Part shown: in pieces, positions 1 through 12,504 of the stretch
How the letters are laid out: every line of letters starts with the position of its first letter
How positions within the stretch are numbered: position 1 is the stretch's first letter
Origin: Nitrobacter sp. Nb-311A
GTDB taxonomy: Bacteria; Pseudomonadota; Alphaproteobacteria; Rhizobiales; Xanthobacteraceae
Assembly: GCF_000152905.1 (NCBI RefSeq)
Contig: NZ_CH672420.1
Location: forward strand, 84,070-148,069
Direction: 5' to 3'
DNA length: 64,000 nt
The notes under the pieces: generated by a model
What the model saw: only the letters and a program-made list of their open reading frames with translations
Databases searched by the model: none
Told to the model about the DNA's origin: nothing
Translations under genes and position numbers: made by a program

Positions 1-1798
1 TGCGCTGGATGCCTTCACGCAGCTTCTTCATTTCATCGGAGGCAAGGTCGAGCGGTGGCACCTTGACGTCGGTCACGCGGAAAACGAACCATTCGTCGTT
101 ATCCGCACCCGGAGCCTGGCCAGCGGCGCCTTTGACGACGCGGAATACGGCGGCGACCACGGCGGCGGGCAGTTCGCCCGTTGTGGCATCCCGTTTGATA
201 GCACTCGCGCTCTCGACCTTGAGACCGAGGCTGGACGACTCTTCGGCGATCTTGCCGCCCTGCTCGAGGTTGCGGACGATGTCCGTCGCCTTGGTCATCA
301 GGCGGCCGCTGATCTGGTCTTTGCGCCACCCCGCTTCAACCTTGTCCTTGACCTCGGCGAGAGTGCGGTCGCGCGAGGGGGTGACGCCGAGAACGTCAAA
401 CCAGACAAAGCCGTTGTTGCCGAGTTGCAGCGTGTCGTTGTCGACGCCGACATCGCTGGCGAATGCCTGCGCGATCAGGTCGACGCCCTGCGGAATCTCC
501 GTAACGGGTTTGCCGTCCGGCGCGCGCCCGGAACGGTCGGTGGCTTCGATGGTGACCGCGGACAGTCCAACCTTTTTGGCGGCTTCAACAACGCTCGCGC
601 CGCCTCCGCGCTCATCCTCCATTTTGTTGTGGAGGTTGTTGACCTCGGCGCGTCCGCGATCGACCGCGATGTCGTGCTTCAGTTTCGTGGCGACGCTGTC
701 GTAGGTCGGCTGGTTGCCCGGTTCGATCTTGCTGACCTTGACAAGTGCGACGCCGAATTTTCCTTGAATCGGCTGGCTGACATCGTCGGTCTTCAGCGAG
801 AAGGCGGCTTCAGCAACAGCGGGATCGACGATCTCGGGTCTGGAGATCGTGCCGAGGTCAATATCGGAGGTGGCAAGATTGCGCTCCTTGGCAATGTCGT
901 CGAATGAAGCGCCGCTGGCGATTTTCTCCCGCGCGGCCTGGGCGTCTGCGACGCTGGGGAATATGATCTGCCAGATTTTTCGCCGTTCGGGTGTGGACAA
1001 CTTGTCCTTGCGCTGCTCATAGACCTTTTTGGCGTCGTCGTCGGACACTGTCGTCCATTTGGCGACCTCCTCGGGCGTCAACACCACGAAAGCGATCTTG
1101 CGATACTCCGGCGCGCGGAACTGCACCTTGTGAGCATCGAAATAGCCGGACAATTGGGCCTCCGTGGGAGGATCGATGCTTCCGGCTTGTGCCGCGCCGA
1201 GCTTGACGTAATCGATGGTCCGCTGCTCGTTCTGGAAGCGGTTCAGCGCTTCCAGCAACTTTGTTGAAGGCTCGACGCCAGCCGTTACCGTTCCGACGAT
1301 CTGGCGGCGCAGCGCCAAATTCCGTTGCTCGGTGACATAGCGCTGCTCGGTGTACCCCAACTGGCGGATAAGGCCGGCGAAGCGTGCCGGATCGAAAGCG
1401 CCGTTAGCTCCCTTGAAATTGGGGTCGCTCATGATCTGGCGGCTGATCTCCTTGTCCGAGACCTCAAGACCCTTGCGCCGGGCATCTTCATCGAGGGCGG
1501 CTTCCGCGATCACCTGCTGCAAAATCTGACGGTCGATGCCGAGGGCCCTGACCTGATCGGGAGGCAGCGTGCGGCCGAACTGACGTCCGATCTGTTGCAG
1601 CCGGTCGGTGTAGATTTGCCGAAACTGCTCGGTCGAAATCTCGGTGTTGCCGACTGTCGCCAGCGCCGACTGGCCGAAGCCCTGAAAGATGTCCGCGATG
1701 CCCCAGATGCCGAAGGCGACGATCAAAAGGCCCATCACGATCGTCATGAGGGTCTTGCCGAGCCAGTTTGATGAGGCGTTGCGTATTCCTCGAAGCAT
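1..1798 (-). CDS. ppiD: PpiD/SurA-type peptidylprolyl isomerase, C-terminus cut off
   Basis: Membrane-anchored periplasmic folding factor of the SurA N-terminal/parvulin class, probably handling newly exported envelope proteins. The frame opens at ATG 1796-1798 and stays open to the window edge (about 599 codons), so the true stop lies outside. Residues 1-40 hold a short basic stretch and one hydrophobic anchor (TLMTIVMGLLIVAFGIWGIA), as in PpiD; the remainder is long, charged and helical with a parvulin-like region near residues 240-370. It is divergent from tpiA, leaving a shared promoter gap of about 250 bp. The class is clear from architecture; the ppiD name is family-level. Confidence 0.85.
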   Translation of the reverse strand, partial: MLRGIRNASSNWLGKTLMTIVMGLLIVAFGIWGIADIFQGFGQSALATVGNTEISTEQFRQIYTDRLQQIGRQFGRTLPPDQVRALGIDRQILQQVIAEAALDEDARRKGLEVSDKEISRQIMSDPNFKGANGAFDPARFAGLIRQLGYTEQRYVTEQRNLALRRQIVGTVTAGVEPSTKLLEALNRFQNEQRTIDYVKLGAAQAGSIDPPTEAQLSGYFDAHKVQFRAPEYRKIAFVVLTPEEVAKWTTVSDDDAKKVYEQRKDKLSTPERRKIWQIIFPSVADAQAAREKIASGASFDDIAKERNLATSDIDLGTISRPEIVDPAVAEAAFSLKTDDVSQPIQGKFGVALVKVSKIEPGNQPTYDSVATKLKHDIAVDRGRAEVNNLHNKMEDERGGGASVVEAAKKVGLSAVTIEATDRSGRAPDGKPVTEIPQGVDLIAQAFASDVGVDNDTLQLGNNGFVWFDVLGVTPSRDRTLAEVKDKVEAGWRKDQISGRLMTKATDIVRNLEQGGKIAEESSSLGLKVESASAIKRDATTGELPAAVVAAVFRVVKGAAGQAPGADNDEWFVFRVTDVKVPPLDLASDEMKKLREGIQR

Positions 1799-2051
1799 GA
1801 GTCCGTCTTTTGCAGGAGGGAGGTGGGTCGCACCTGAGCGGAAGCCGCGTGAGGGCGCCACCAGGTTGATAACGCATCATAAAGTGGCAAGCGCGCCGTC
1901 GCAACCTCAGCGGAACGCATCGGCTGTGAACCTAAGCGGGGCAGGGAGACTGGCCCCGGCGGATAACCTCTGCTAGCAAGGTGCGCGAACTTCGGCGGCG
2001 GATTGCCGGTATGCCGAGTTGGCGCAACATCAAATCATCCATGAGAGATCC

Positions 2052-2804
2052 ATGACCGGGCTGCGACCGCTGATTGCTGGAAACTGGAAGATGAACGGCC
2101 TCAAGGCTTCGGCCAGCGAGCTCGGTCAGATGATCACAGGTGCGGACGGTCCCGCGCAAAAAGCCGATCTGCTGATCTGTCCGCCGGCGACGTTGGTGTT
2201 GGCGTTTGTGGGGGCGGTGCAGGGCTCGCCGGTGCGGATCGGCGGGCAGGATTGCCACCCCAAGCCCGCCGGAGCCCATACGGGTGATATTTCCGCCGAG
2301 ATGCTTGCGGATGCGGGCGCCACCGCGGTCATCGTCGGCCACTCCGAGCGCCGCGCCGATCATGCAGAGACCGACGCTCTCGTGCGGCAAAAGGCCGAGG
2401 CCGCGTGGCGGGGGGGGCTGATTGCCATCGTCTGCGTCGGAGAGACCCAGGACCAGCGCGATGCCGGTCAGACACTTGAGGTGGTTGGACAGCAGCTCAC
2501 GGGCTCGCTGCCGGACGGCGCGACCGCCGCCAATCTCGTCGTCGCCTATGAGCCGGTCTGGGCGATCGGCACGGGACGTACGCCGACATCGGAAGATGTT
2601 GAGGAAGTCCATAGATTTATCCGTGAACAGCTCGCAGGACGGTTTAGTGTCGAGGGGGCGAAGATCCGTATTCTGTATGGCGGATCGGTAAAGCCGTCGA
2701 ACGCTGCGGAATTGTTGGCGGTTCCGAATGTGAACGGGGCGTTGATCGGCGGCGCCAGCCTCAAGGCAGCAGATTTTCTGGCGATCGCCCAGGCCGTTGC
2801 CTAA
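2052..2804 (+). CDS. tpiA: Triose-phosphate isomerase
   Basis: Cytosolic glycolytic enzyme interconverting dihydroxyacetone phosphate and glyceraldehyde 3-phosphate. The 250-residue product has the family length. Visible hallmarks are the N-terminal NWKMNG with the catalytic Lys, VGHSERR with the electrophilic His, [11 protein letters not shown] with the catalytic Glu, and the phosphate-binding [10 protein letters not shown] near the C-terminus. ATG 2052 is chosen because [16 protein letters not shown] fits the family start; the frame extends upstream to a TTG at 2019, which would add eleven atypical residues. It heads the run tpiA-secG-pyrG on the same strand, an order common in Rhizobiales. 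Confidence 0.97.
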   Translation: MTGLRPLIAGNWKMNGLKASASELGQMITGADGPAQKADLLICPPATLVLAFVGAVQGSPVRIGGQDCHPKPAGAHTGDISAEMLADAGATAVIVGHSERRADHAETDALVRQKAEAAWRGGLIAIVCVGETQDQRDAGQTLEVVGQQLTGSLPDGATAANLVVAYEPVWAIGTGRTPTSEDVEEVHRFIREQLAGRFSVEGAKIRILYGGSVKPSNAAELLAVPNVNGALIGGASLKAADFLAIAQAVA

Positions 2805-2885
2805 CCGTCACATCGCGGCGGGCCAGTGATCCTGCGGGGGTGACAACGTCGCGTCTGATCGTGTAGATACCCGCCGAGCAGGAGT

Positions 2886-3039
2886 GAATTCGACATTCGC
2901 AACCCACTTGGCCGCGGGTCCCGGACGCGAATGTCAAATTCAAAACTCCATTAGCAACCTATACTTGCTAATGGTCCTTCGATTCTGACGTTCGCAAGAG
3001 GCTCGCTGAAAACGGGATGCAAATGTTAGAATCGGACCA
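2886..3039. repeat. Cluster of three inverted repeats upstream of secG
   Basis: Three hairpins lie side by side in the 300-bp tpiA-secG gap. The first pairs 2886-2900 with 2927-2941 (15 bp, one mismatch). The second pairs 2948-2957 with 2965-2974 (10 bp perfect, 7-nt loop). The third pairs 2972-2996 with 3018-3039 (TGGTCC outer arm plus an imperfect GATTCTGACGTTCGCA arm). Arms of the first and third resemble each other (GAATTTGACATTCGC versus GATTCTGACGTTCGCA), so this looks like a REP-type repeat cluster rather than one terminator. No gene was found in this gap. Confidence 0.7.
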
Positions 3040-3105
3040 CTAGGTTCAAGCCCGCAAGATTGCGATTTCCGGCCAGCCGGCGCGCGCTTGTGATGGAAGG
3101 CCGAG

Positions 3106-3495
3106 ATGCAGACCGTTGTTATCGTAATCCACCTGATCATCGTTTCGGTGCTGACCGTCATCGTGCTGCTGCAAAAGTCCGAAGGCGGTGGCCTCGGCAT
3201 GGGCGGCGGCGCGGGATTCATGTCAAGCCGGGGCACGGCGAACCTGTTGACGCGCACCACGGCCTTTCTCGCTGCCGGTTTCTTCGCGACCAGCCTGTTC
3301 CTGTCTTGGCTTGCAGGCGCTCACCAGAAGCCGAGTTCGATCCTGGATGGAGCGCCGGCGTCGCAGTCTCAGCCGGCGGGAGGCACCGCACCGGTCGCTC
3401 CCCCCGGCGGGGGCGGACTCCTCGATTCGCTGAAACAATCGGAGCGGCCGGCTACGCCGGCGCCCGCGGGCCCGCAGGCGCCGCGCTCCCAATAA
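3106..3495 (+). CDS. secG: Preprotein translocase subunit SecG
   Basis: Small inner-membrane subunit of the SecYEG translocon that assists protein export. The 129-residue product starts with a hydrophobic segment (residues 1-22), then LLQKSEGGGLGMGGGAGFMS, the SecG signature loop, then GTANLLTRTTAFLAAGFFAT entering the second membrane helix (about residues 50-70). The Pro/Ala-rich C-terminal tail of about 50 residues is longer than in E. coli but usual in Rhizobiales. It sits between tpiA and pyrG. A hairpin follows the stop. Confidence 0.95.
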   Translation: MQTVVIVIHLIIVSVLTVIVLLQKSEGGGLGMGGGAGFMSSRGTANLLTRTTAFLAAGFFATSLFLSWLAGAHQKPSSILDGAPASQSQPAGGTAPVAPPGGGGLLDSLKQSERPATPAPAGPQAPRSQ

Positions 3496-3508
3496 AGCAG
3501 GGACGTTA

Positions 3509-3533
3509 TGCAGGGCGGAGACTCCGTCCTGCA
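3509..3533. terminator. Hairpin after secG
   Basis: A 25-nt self-complementary stretch (TGCAGGGCGGAG, one-base loop, CTCCGTCCTGCA) begins 14 nt after the secG stop and pairs along its whole length with one G-T wobble. No strong T-run follows, so it may be a transcript-end stabiliser as much as an intrinsic terminator. Confidence 0.5.
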
Positions 3534-3652
3534 TCAGCCGTTTCCGGTAAGAAACTGCAATCGTTTGAATTTTGAAGTCACCCACAGCCCATCCGCATTC
3601 CGGCTGACGGCTGGCCGGGATTGGTTTTGGCGAATCGACTTTGGAGCCTTAA

Positions 3653-5296
<1,644 letters not shown>

Positions 5297-5307
5297 CCGG
5301 GCATTTT

Positions 5308-5402
5308 CGCTTCTGATGGAATCAGAAGCGAAGCTCTGGATTTTTCTTTTGACGCGTTTTCTTCATGCGAAGCGGTATCCGCTTCGCTCGAAAATGCTAT
5401 AG
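5308..5402. repeat. Dispersed palindromic repeat, copy A
   Basis: A perfect hairpin (CGCTTCTGAT, GGA, ATCAGAAGCG; 5308-5330) is joined to a segment reading GACGCGTTTTCTTCATGCGA...GCTCGAAAATGCTATAG. The same two-part unit appears in opposite orientation at 8635-8732, and partial copies occur at 10165, 21051 and 39140. It sits between the convergent pyrG and PAAR genes and may act as a terminator for both. Confidence 0.7.
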
Positions 5403-5759
5403 CTATTTCGCACACCCGGATGTCTGGTCGCCCTGGCGCGCCATCGGCTTGCCGTTGATGAACACGCCATGGCCGCCAGAAGCGACCGAGCCGCCGCATC
5501 CGGTTCGGTCGCCGGTCACCGTGGCGGGTTTACCGTTGATGAAGACGTTGGACGATCCTTCGATCAACGCGCCGCCGGTCGTCGCGTCGCCCTGACGCGC
5601 GGCGGGTTTGCCGTTGACCGTCACGTTCTGGCTTCCGCTGGTAATGACGCCGGGCGATTGCGCTACCGGGTTTGGCGTTTGACCCCACGCCGGTCCCGGT
5701 CGAGACGCTCCGATAAAGGCGGACGCCGCGGCGATGGAAACAATGATAGACGCGCGCAT
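5403..5759 (-). CDS. Small exported PAAR-like protein
   Basis: A 118-residue protein with an N-terminal signal-like segment ([20 protein letters not shown], then Pro-Ala-Trp-Gly) followed by three turns of a PAAR-type repeat: [28 protein letters not shown] and [14 protein letters not shown], with Cys residues near the end. PAAR proteins usually cap the spike of type VI secretion systems; here there is no secretion gene nearby and an export signal is present, so a T6SS role is not supported. ATG 5759 places the signal peptide at the N-terminus; an in-frame ATG at 5804 is less convincing. It converges on pyrG and is divergent from kdsA. Confidence 0.75.
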   Translation of the reverse strand: MRASIIVSIAAASAFIGASRPGPAWGQTPNPVAQSPGVITSGSQNVTVNGKPAARQGDATTGGALIEGSSNVFINGKPATVTGDRTGCGGSVASGGHGVFINGKPMARQGDQTSGCAK

Positions 5760-5933
5760 CGGCGACTCCGGGAAAGACGACGTACAGCCTATCAGGCCGG
5801 ACATGGCGGAGCTACGGTCGGCGGGCCGGCACAGGCCAGCATCCGGTGGCCGGCAACTTCCGTTCGAAGCCGCGACAAGCGGGTTGATCCCGCCGTCGCT
5901 GCCCGGCATGGTCCGCCGGCAAAGGAATTCGCC

Positions 5934-6797
5934 TTGAACCAGTCTGTCTCCGCAGCGCCCGTCGTTTCCGTCGGCTCCGTCACTTTCGGCCAGGACCAGC
6001 CGCTGTCGATCATTGCCGGTCCGTGCCAGATGGAAAGCCGGGCTCACGCACTCGAAGTTGCTGGCGCTCTGAAAGAGATCGCCGCGCGGCTGAACATCGG
6101 CCTCGTGTTCAAATCCTCGTTCGACAAGGCCAACCGCACCAGCGCTTCGGGCGCGCGCGGGATCGGGTTGAAGCAGGCGCTGCCGGTTTTCGCGGAGATT
6201 CGGTCGTCGCTCGGATTGCCTGTGCTGACCGATATCCATGAGGCAGCCCAATGCGCCGAGGTCGCGGAGGCGGTCGATGTGCTGCAAATCCCGGCGTTTC
6301 TGTGCCGGCAGACCGACCTGTTGCTGGCGGCGGCGGCAACCGGCAAGGTGGTCAATGTCAAGAAGGGGCAGTTTCTGGCGCCGTGGGATATGGGGAACGT
6401 GGTTGCCAAGATCACGGGCGGCGGCAACCGCAACGTTCTGGTGACTGAGCGCGGCGTGTCGTTCGGCTACAATACGCTAGTGTCCGATATGCGCGCGCTG
6501 CCGATCCTTGCGCGCACTACCGGTGCGCCGGTCATTTTCGATGCCACACATTCGGTGCAGCAGCCGGGCGGCAAGGGTACCTCAAGCGGCGGTGAGCGCG
6601 AATTCGTGCCGGTGCTGGCGCGCGCGGCGGTCGCGGTCGGCGTCGCCGGTGTGTTCATCGAGACCCATCCCGATCCTGATCATGCGCCGTCGGACGGTCC
6701 CAACATGGTGCCGTTGCGCGACTTCGAGGCGCTGGTGCGGAGGCTAACGGCGTTCGATGCGCTGGCGAAGGCGGCCGATCCGGCCTGCCCGGAATGA
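5934..6797 (+). CDS. kdsA: 3-deoxy-D-manno-octulosonate 8-phosphate synthase
   Basis: Condenses phosphoenolpyruvate with arabinose 5-phosphate to give KDO-8-P for lipopolysaccharide core synthesis. Family motifs include [50 protein letters not shown] and [16 protein letters not shown]. The Cys of GPCQMES marks the metal-dependent class of this enzyme. The start is TTG 5934 (287 residues), preceded by AAAGGA; no ATG lies near the conserved N-terminus. The stop overlaps the next gene by four bases, implying coupled translation. Confidence 0.95.
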   Translation: MNQSVSAAPVVSVGSVTFGQDQPLSIIAGPCQMESRAHALEVAGALKEIAARLNIGLVFKSSFDKANRTSASGARGIGLKQALPVFAEIRSSLGLPVLTDIHEAAQCAEVAEAVDVLQIPAFLCRQTDLLLAAAATGKVVNVKKGQFLAPWDMGNVVAKITGGGNRNVLVTERGVSFGYNTLVSDMRALPILARTTGAPVIFDATHSVQQPGGKGTSSGGEREFVPVLARAAVAVGVAGVFIETHPDPDHAPSDGPNMVPLRDFEALVRRLTAFDALAKAADPACPE

Positions 6798-8005
6798 CAT
6801 CGGATGCCCCGGCAGCGGCCGGGAAGAACAAATTGCCGCCGCTCCTGAACATCATCGCACTGGCCACCTTCGCCGCGAGTCTGTCGACCCGCGCGATGGA
6901 CCCGGTGCTGCCGCATGTCGCCGACGATCTGTCGGTGACGGTCGCGACAGCCGCCGGCTTGTCGGCGGTCACCGCCTTCTCGTTCGCCATCGTGCAGCCG
7001 CTGATCGGCGCGGCCGCCGATGTCTTCGGCAAGGGGCGGCTGATGCTGATGTGCCTGGTTCTGCTCGGCATCTCGAACGTCGCCGGCGCGCTGTGTACGT
7101 CCTATACGGCGCTGTTCATGACGCGAATCTTCGCCGGGATCGCGTCAGGCGGCGTTTTTCCGGTCGCGCTCGGCATGGCAAGCGACCTGGTGCCGGTGCC
7201 GCAGCGTCAGGTAGCGATCGGCCGAACCATCGCGGGTACGATGGGGGGCAACCTTCTGGGCGCTTCGTTTGCCGGCGTGATCGGCGATTTCGTTGGTTGG
7301 CGCGGCGTGCTTGTCGTGCTCGGAGCGCTGGTTCTTGCCGTTTCGATCGCCGTAAGACTTGGATTCCGGCGCGGCGACGTGATCGCGACCTCGCGACGGA
7401 TGAAACTGACCGATCTGTGGCAAGGTTATCGGCAGATCTTCAGCAATCCCAACGCCAAAGTCTGCTATTCCGCCGTTTTCATCGAAGGTTGCTGCGTGCT
7501 CGGGCTGTTCCCTTATGTCGCGGCGTTCCTGTTCGAACTCGGTGAAACCCGGCTGTCGATCGCGGGCGTCGTCATCGCCGGATTTGCCGTCGGCGGCCTG
7601 TTCTACACCATGACGGTGTCGCGGTTCCTGTCGCTGCTCGGCGTACGCGGCATGATGATATCCGGCGCGATGCTGGTGGCGGCGCAGATCGTCGTCGTCG
7701 GCTTCGGGCCGGACTGGCGCATCCAGCTTCTCAGCTTCGTTGCGATGGGTTGGGGTTTCTACATGCTGCATGGCTGCCTGCAGGTGTTCGCCAGTGAATT
7801 GTCCGAGCAGGCGCGGGCGACCGCGCTGTCGCTGCATTCGTTCTTTTTCTACATGGGGCAGACGGCAGGCCCGATCGCCTATGGAGCGAGCCTTTCATGG
7901 GCCGGGAAATTTCCGACGCTTGCCGCGAACGCCGTCGTCATCGCACTTCTTGGATTGGCTTGCGCGCGGCTGCTGGCCGGCAAGGATGGATCACGCGCGC
8001 GTTAA
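6794..8005 (+). CDS. MFS transporter
   Basis: A 403-residue integral membrane protein with about twelve hydrophobic segments, of the major facilitator superfamily (drug/arabinose-efflux type). The region near residues 70-100 ([20 protein letters not shown]) matches the conserved loop 2-3 of the superfamily, and [20 protein letters not shown] lies near residues 138-158. Its ATG overlaps the kdsA stop (ATGA), so it is probably co-translated, although no link with KDO synthesis is established. The substrate cannot be read from the sequence. Confidence 0.85.
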   Translation: MTSDAPAAAGKNKLPPLLNIIALATFAASLSTRAMDPVLPHVADDLSVTVATAAGLSAVTAFSFAIVQPLIGAAADVFGKGRLMLMCLVLLGISNVAGALCTSYTALFMTRIFAGIASGGVFPVALGMASDLVPVPQRQVAIGRTIAGTMGGNLLGASFAGVIGDFVGWRGVLVVLGALVLAVSIAVRLGFRRGDVIATSRRMKLTDLWQGYRQIFSNPNAKVCYSAVFIEGCCVLGLFPYVAAFLFELGETRLSIAGVVIAGFAVGGLFYTMTVSRFLSLLGVRGMMISGAMLVAAQIVVVGFGPDWRIQLLSFVAMGWGFYMLHGCLQVFASELSEQARATALSLHSFFFYMGQTAGPIAYGASLSWAGKFPTLAANAVVIALLGLACARLLAGKDGSRAR

Positions 8006-8008
8006 GAA

Positions 8009-8485
8009 TCAGCCCCGTCCCCGGTAGGACGCGACGTCCTGATCCGGAATCCAGACGCCCCTCGGCGCCGTTCCCGTCTGCCAGAACACGTCGATGGGAA
8101 TGCCGCCGCGCGGAAACCAGTAGCCGCCGATACGCAGCCATTTCGGTTTGATCGCGCCGACGATGCGCTTGCCGATCGCCACCGTGCAGTCCTCGTGGAA
8201 GGCTCCGTGATTGCGAAAACTGGCGAGATAGAGCTTGAGCGATTTTGACTCCAGCAGCCAGGATGCCGGCACATAGTCGATGACCAGATGCGCAAAATCC
8301 GGCTGGCCGGTGACCGGACACAGTGCGGTGAACTCCGGCGCGGTGAAACGCGCGACGTAGCTGGTGTCTTTCTGCGGATTGGGCACGCGGTCGAGCTTTG
8401 CCTTCTCCGGAGAATCAGGCCACGCCACGGCGCGGCCGAGCTGCAAAGGAGACGATTTTGGCGAAGAGGGGAGCTTTCGTGGCAT
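8009..8485 (-). CDS. queF: NADPH-dependent 7-cyano-7-deazaguanine reductase
   Basis: Reduces preQ0 to preQ1 in the queuosine tRNA-modification pathway. The 158-residue product has the short, single-domain QueF length. Visible motifs are [11 protein letters not shown] with the Cys that forms the thioimide adduct, [20 protein letters not shown] for substrate and NADPH binding, and the C-terminal GGIPIDVFW. It converges on the MFS gene with a gap of three bases. The later pathway enzymes queA and tgt are encoded at 35446-37658. Confidence 0.95.
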   Translation of the reverse strand: MPRKLPSSPKSSPLQLGRAVAWPDSPEKAKLDRVPNPQKDTSYVARFTAPEFTALCPVTGQPDFAHLVIDYVPASWLLESKSLKLYLASFRNHGAFHEDCTVAIGKRIVGAIKPKWLRIGGYWFPRGGIPIDVFWQTGTAPRGVWIPDQDVASYRGRG

Positions 8486-8634
8486 GATCGTTTCTGTCGA
8501 AGCGGGATCAGCGAATCTGGAAGCCGGCTTTTGCGTCCGCTCGCGGTGTGAACTGTCTTAAACGGCGCGTGATCTTTCGGCAAAACGTTCACGCTTTGGC
8601 GAGATCGCTGCTGATATCCAATCCTGACGGACTA

Positions 8635-8732
8635 TAGCGTTTTCGAGCGAAGTGGATACCGGTTCGGCGTGAAGAAGAAAGCGCGTCAGATCAGAATCAT
8701 AGAGCCCCGCTTCTGACGCCGTCAGAAGCGGA
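8635..8732. repeat. Dispersed palindromic repeat, copy B
   Basis: Reads TATAGCGTTTTCGAGCGAAG, continues through GAAGAAGAAAGCGCGTCAGA and ends in a perfect hairpin CCGCTTCTGAC, GCC, GTCAGAAGCGG (8707-8731). It is the same composite unit as 5308-5402 in the opposite orientation. It lies between the start of queF and eno, so it cannot be only a terminator. Confidence 0.7.
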
Positions 8733-8815
8733 TAGGTCCTCGTCACGGGAGCGTCGTGATTCACGGCCTTTCCCGCCCCCAAGCATTGCTGTAGAAGCAG
8801 CGCAAAATCCAGTGA

Positions 8816-10120
<1,305 letters not shown>

Positions 10121-10164
10121 CGGGACCAATAGACGAAAGCGGCGGACGCAGGGTCTTGTTCAGA

Positions 10165-10250
10165 ATTATAGTATTTTCGAGCGAAGCATGTCCTCGGGCT
10201 CGGCCCTAGGATGAGAGCATCGGTTTACGTGAAGAAGCGCGTCAAAACAG
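10165..10250. repeat. Dispersed palindromic repeat, degenerate copy C
   Basis: TATAGTATTTTCGAGCGAAG followed some 50 bases later by GTGAAGAAGCGCGTCAAAAC resembles copy B but has an insertion between the two blocks and lacks the terminal TTCTGA hairpin. It sits just after eno. Confidence 0.5.
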
Positions 10251-10337
10251 ACGAAGTCTTTCACCGTTCCCATGAAGCAGCGAAGACTCCAGCAGTTGCG
10301 TCGCTTCGCCGCCTGAAGCGGCCAGAGGCCGTCTCGC

Positions 10338-11012
10338 TTACTGCGCCGGCGCTGCCGAAATCTGATCGCGCCTGGCAGGTCGCTTGACGCGATGTGAGCC
10401 CCGGCCGACGGCCTGAAGAACAGCCGCGATCGCCCTGCGATGGAGGGCTTCAGCCTTGTCGACGTCAAAATGGCTATACCTGCCGCCTTCGTTGAGGTTA
10501 GACAGGCTGCCGTGGAACCGCTTGCTTGCCTCGACCGGGCGTCCCCAGGCGGTGGGGACGTAGAAATTAATGATGCGGCGAACGTTAGGGGGAACCCGGT
10601 CCGGCGCCGTTGGATCGAAGTTCACGATAAGGGCCACGGGAATTCTGCGCTCGTTAAGCTTGCGGGCCAGGGCGATCGTGGTGTCTGCTCCGAAAGAATG
10701 GCCCATCAGAATCACCGGTTCACGGTTTCCGGCACGAAAATTCGCGGTGATGCTGTCGGCGAGCGAGGACCAGGAGGTATAGGAGACGGCTTCGGCCTTT
10801 ACGCCGGCTCTCTGGAGTTTTGCGGCAAGTTCATCCATGCCCAGCGAAAATACGTTAAACAGGCCCCGCATAAGATAAACATGACCTGGCCTGTGCGGCG
10901 CCATAGTCTGCGCGATGGCCGAATTGGCCATGAATCCACCGAGCGCAAACAGGATAAGACCTCCGATCCCGGCACGCAGGCCACGGCGGGCAGACGGAAA
11001 ATCAGTCGGCAT
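10338..11012 (-). CDS. Exported alpha/beta hydrolase-like protein
   Basis: A 224-residue protein with an N-terminal hydrophobic export segment (residues 15-35, ending in ANSAIAQ). The mature part shows an alpha/beta-hydrolase layout: nucleophile elbow LMGHSFGAD with Ser106, an acidic candidate in NFDPT (Asp133) and a late His in YSHFD (His181). The substrate is unknown; the spacing suits a lipase or esterase-like fold. It converges on eno and is divergent from a second hydrolase-like gene at 11232. Confidence 0.7.
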   Translation of the reverse strand: MPTDFPSARRGLRAGIGGLILFALGGFMANSAIAQTMAPHRPGHVYLMRGLFNVFSLGMDELAAKLQRAGVKAEAVSYTSWSSLADSITANFRAGNREPVILMGHSFGADTTIALARKLNERRIPVALIVNFDPTAPDRVPPNVRRIINFYVPTAWGRPVEASKRFHGSLSNLNEGGRYSHFDVDKAEALHRRAIAAVLQAVGRGSHRVKRPARRDQISAAPAQ

Positions 11013-11231
11013 CGATGAGTTCCATTCAAGTGGTTTGAAGCCCCTATATTTCCGCTTCGTGCTCTCTCGTCAATTGTATTGCTAGAAATCCTGTGCGTTG
11101 TGATTGAAACATCACACATGGCTTGTTTCCAGGGAAGTATTCGAGGTCGAAGTTGGGTATCGTGTTGGTGGCCGGAAGAATCTTCGTTTCTCTGCCCGGC
11201 TTGAAAATATGATGACTACGGAAATGGCGGG

Positions 11232-12488
11232 ATGATCGCTCGGCGGCATGTCTTTCATATTGGCGGATACGATCCGATTTCTCCGGAACAGCAACGCCAC
11301 CGCTTGGAGCGATCGCTTTCGGTGTTTCGGCATACGTGGGGCGTGAGCGCCGGGATCGTAAGCACGCCCGAGGCGACGCCGGTTAGCGCGTCCTGGGTCA
11401 TCGAGGCGTCCGGGCCCAACTGGAACACGCGTACATCCTATGAAATGCTGCGATGGGACGACTTGATCGTTGAAGATCATGCGCGGGGCATGTGGTCGCG
11501 CCTATGGCAGAGCTTCGTCACGCTGGTTGATTTCGTTGTGACCGGCACACTGTTCCGTTTTATGTATGCGAACTGGAAATATGCCGGCTTCTTTCTGTTT
11601 CCGTATCTGTACGTCGCAGCGTTCATCGGATGCGGCGCGGCGGTCGGATACGGCCTGGTCTGGCTCACGGGCGTGACCGGATTCCCGGCGGGCGTGGTCT
11701 GGGCGGGGGCGGCCGTGGGCGTCACGGCTGGCTTGTTGCTCCTGCTGGGCTGGCGGCGTCCGATCAACCATGTGTTCGACGACTGGATATTTTCGCGCGA
11801 GTTTGTATACGGCCGGCGGCCGCGGATGGATGCCCGGATCGATCGGTTCTCAGAGCGGATACTCGATCGGGTTCGCAACGCCGATGTCGATGAGATCGTC
11901 ATCGTCGGTCATTGCCTCGGCGCCGCGCTGGTCATGGATACGGTCGCGCGCGCGCTCAAGCGCGACCCTGAACTTGCGCGGCGCGGCCCTTCGCTGTGCA
12001 TCCTCACCGTCGGCTCTACCATTGCGAAATTCGCGCTGCATCCGCGCGGCGAGCGCATTCGTCAGGCCACGCAAGCCGTCGCCGGGGAACTCGGAATTCC
12101 GTGGACCGAATACCACGCCCGCGACGACGCCATCAGCTTCTATCGCTTCGATCCGCTCCTGTTGAAGCGCGTCAGCCGCGAGCGCTCAGGCGGGCGCCCG
12201 ATCATCCGGCGCGTGCAGTTGCACAACATGATGGACAAGGCTAGCTTCCGGCGTCACCGGTTCAATTTCATGCTGTTGCACTACAAGTTCTTGATGGGAA
12301 ACAGCGTGCGCGCCAACTACGACCATTGTCTTATCGTTTGCGGTCCGCTGCCATTCGATGAGATCACGGCGTCCCGCGGCGGTGTCGATCGTTTCGGAGA
12401 GGATGGTGCGCTTCTTAAGAGCGTGCCATCGGAGGTGGACGCAGCCGCAACCAGGCTGGCGGATGCCGCCGCCGTCGGTGCTGCGTAA
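11232..12488 (+). CDS. Membrane alpha/beta hydrolase-like protein with Cys in the nucleophile elbow
   Basis: A 418-residue protein. Residues 1-85 are soluble, two hydrophobic segments lie near residues 118-145 and 153-174, and the C-terminal part has a hydrolase-type elbow, IVIVGHCLGAALV, at residues 222-234. The nucleophile position carries Cys228 where lipases usually have Ser. A later HNMMDKASFRRHRFN segment may supply a His. It is followed after 16 bases by an ICMT-like methyltransferase and could be co-transcribed. The function is not known; the fold call is moderate. Confidence 0.65.
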   Translation: MIARRHVFHIGGYDPISPEQQRHRLERSLSVFRHTWGVSAGIVSTPEATPVSASWVIEASGPNWNTRTSYEMLRWDDLIVEDHARGMWSRLWQSFVTLVDFVVTGTLFRFMYANWKYAGFFLFPYLYVAAFIGCGAAVGYGLVWLTGVTGFPAGVVWAGAAVGVTAGLLLLLGWRRPINHVFDDWIFSREFVYGRRPRMDARIDRFSERILDRVRNADVDEIVIVGHCLGAALVMDTVARALKRDPELARRGPSLCILTVGSTIAKFALHPRGERIRQATQAVAGELGIPWTEYHARDDAISFYRFDPLLLKRVSRERSGGRPIIRRVQLHNMMDKASFRRHRFNFMLLHYKFLMGNSVRANYDHCLIVCGPLPFDEITASRGGVDRFGEDGALLKSVPSEVDAAATRLADAAAVGAA

Positions 12489-12504
12489 GCGTGGCGGGCG
12501 GCTG

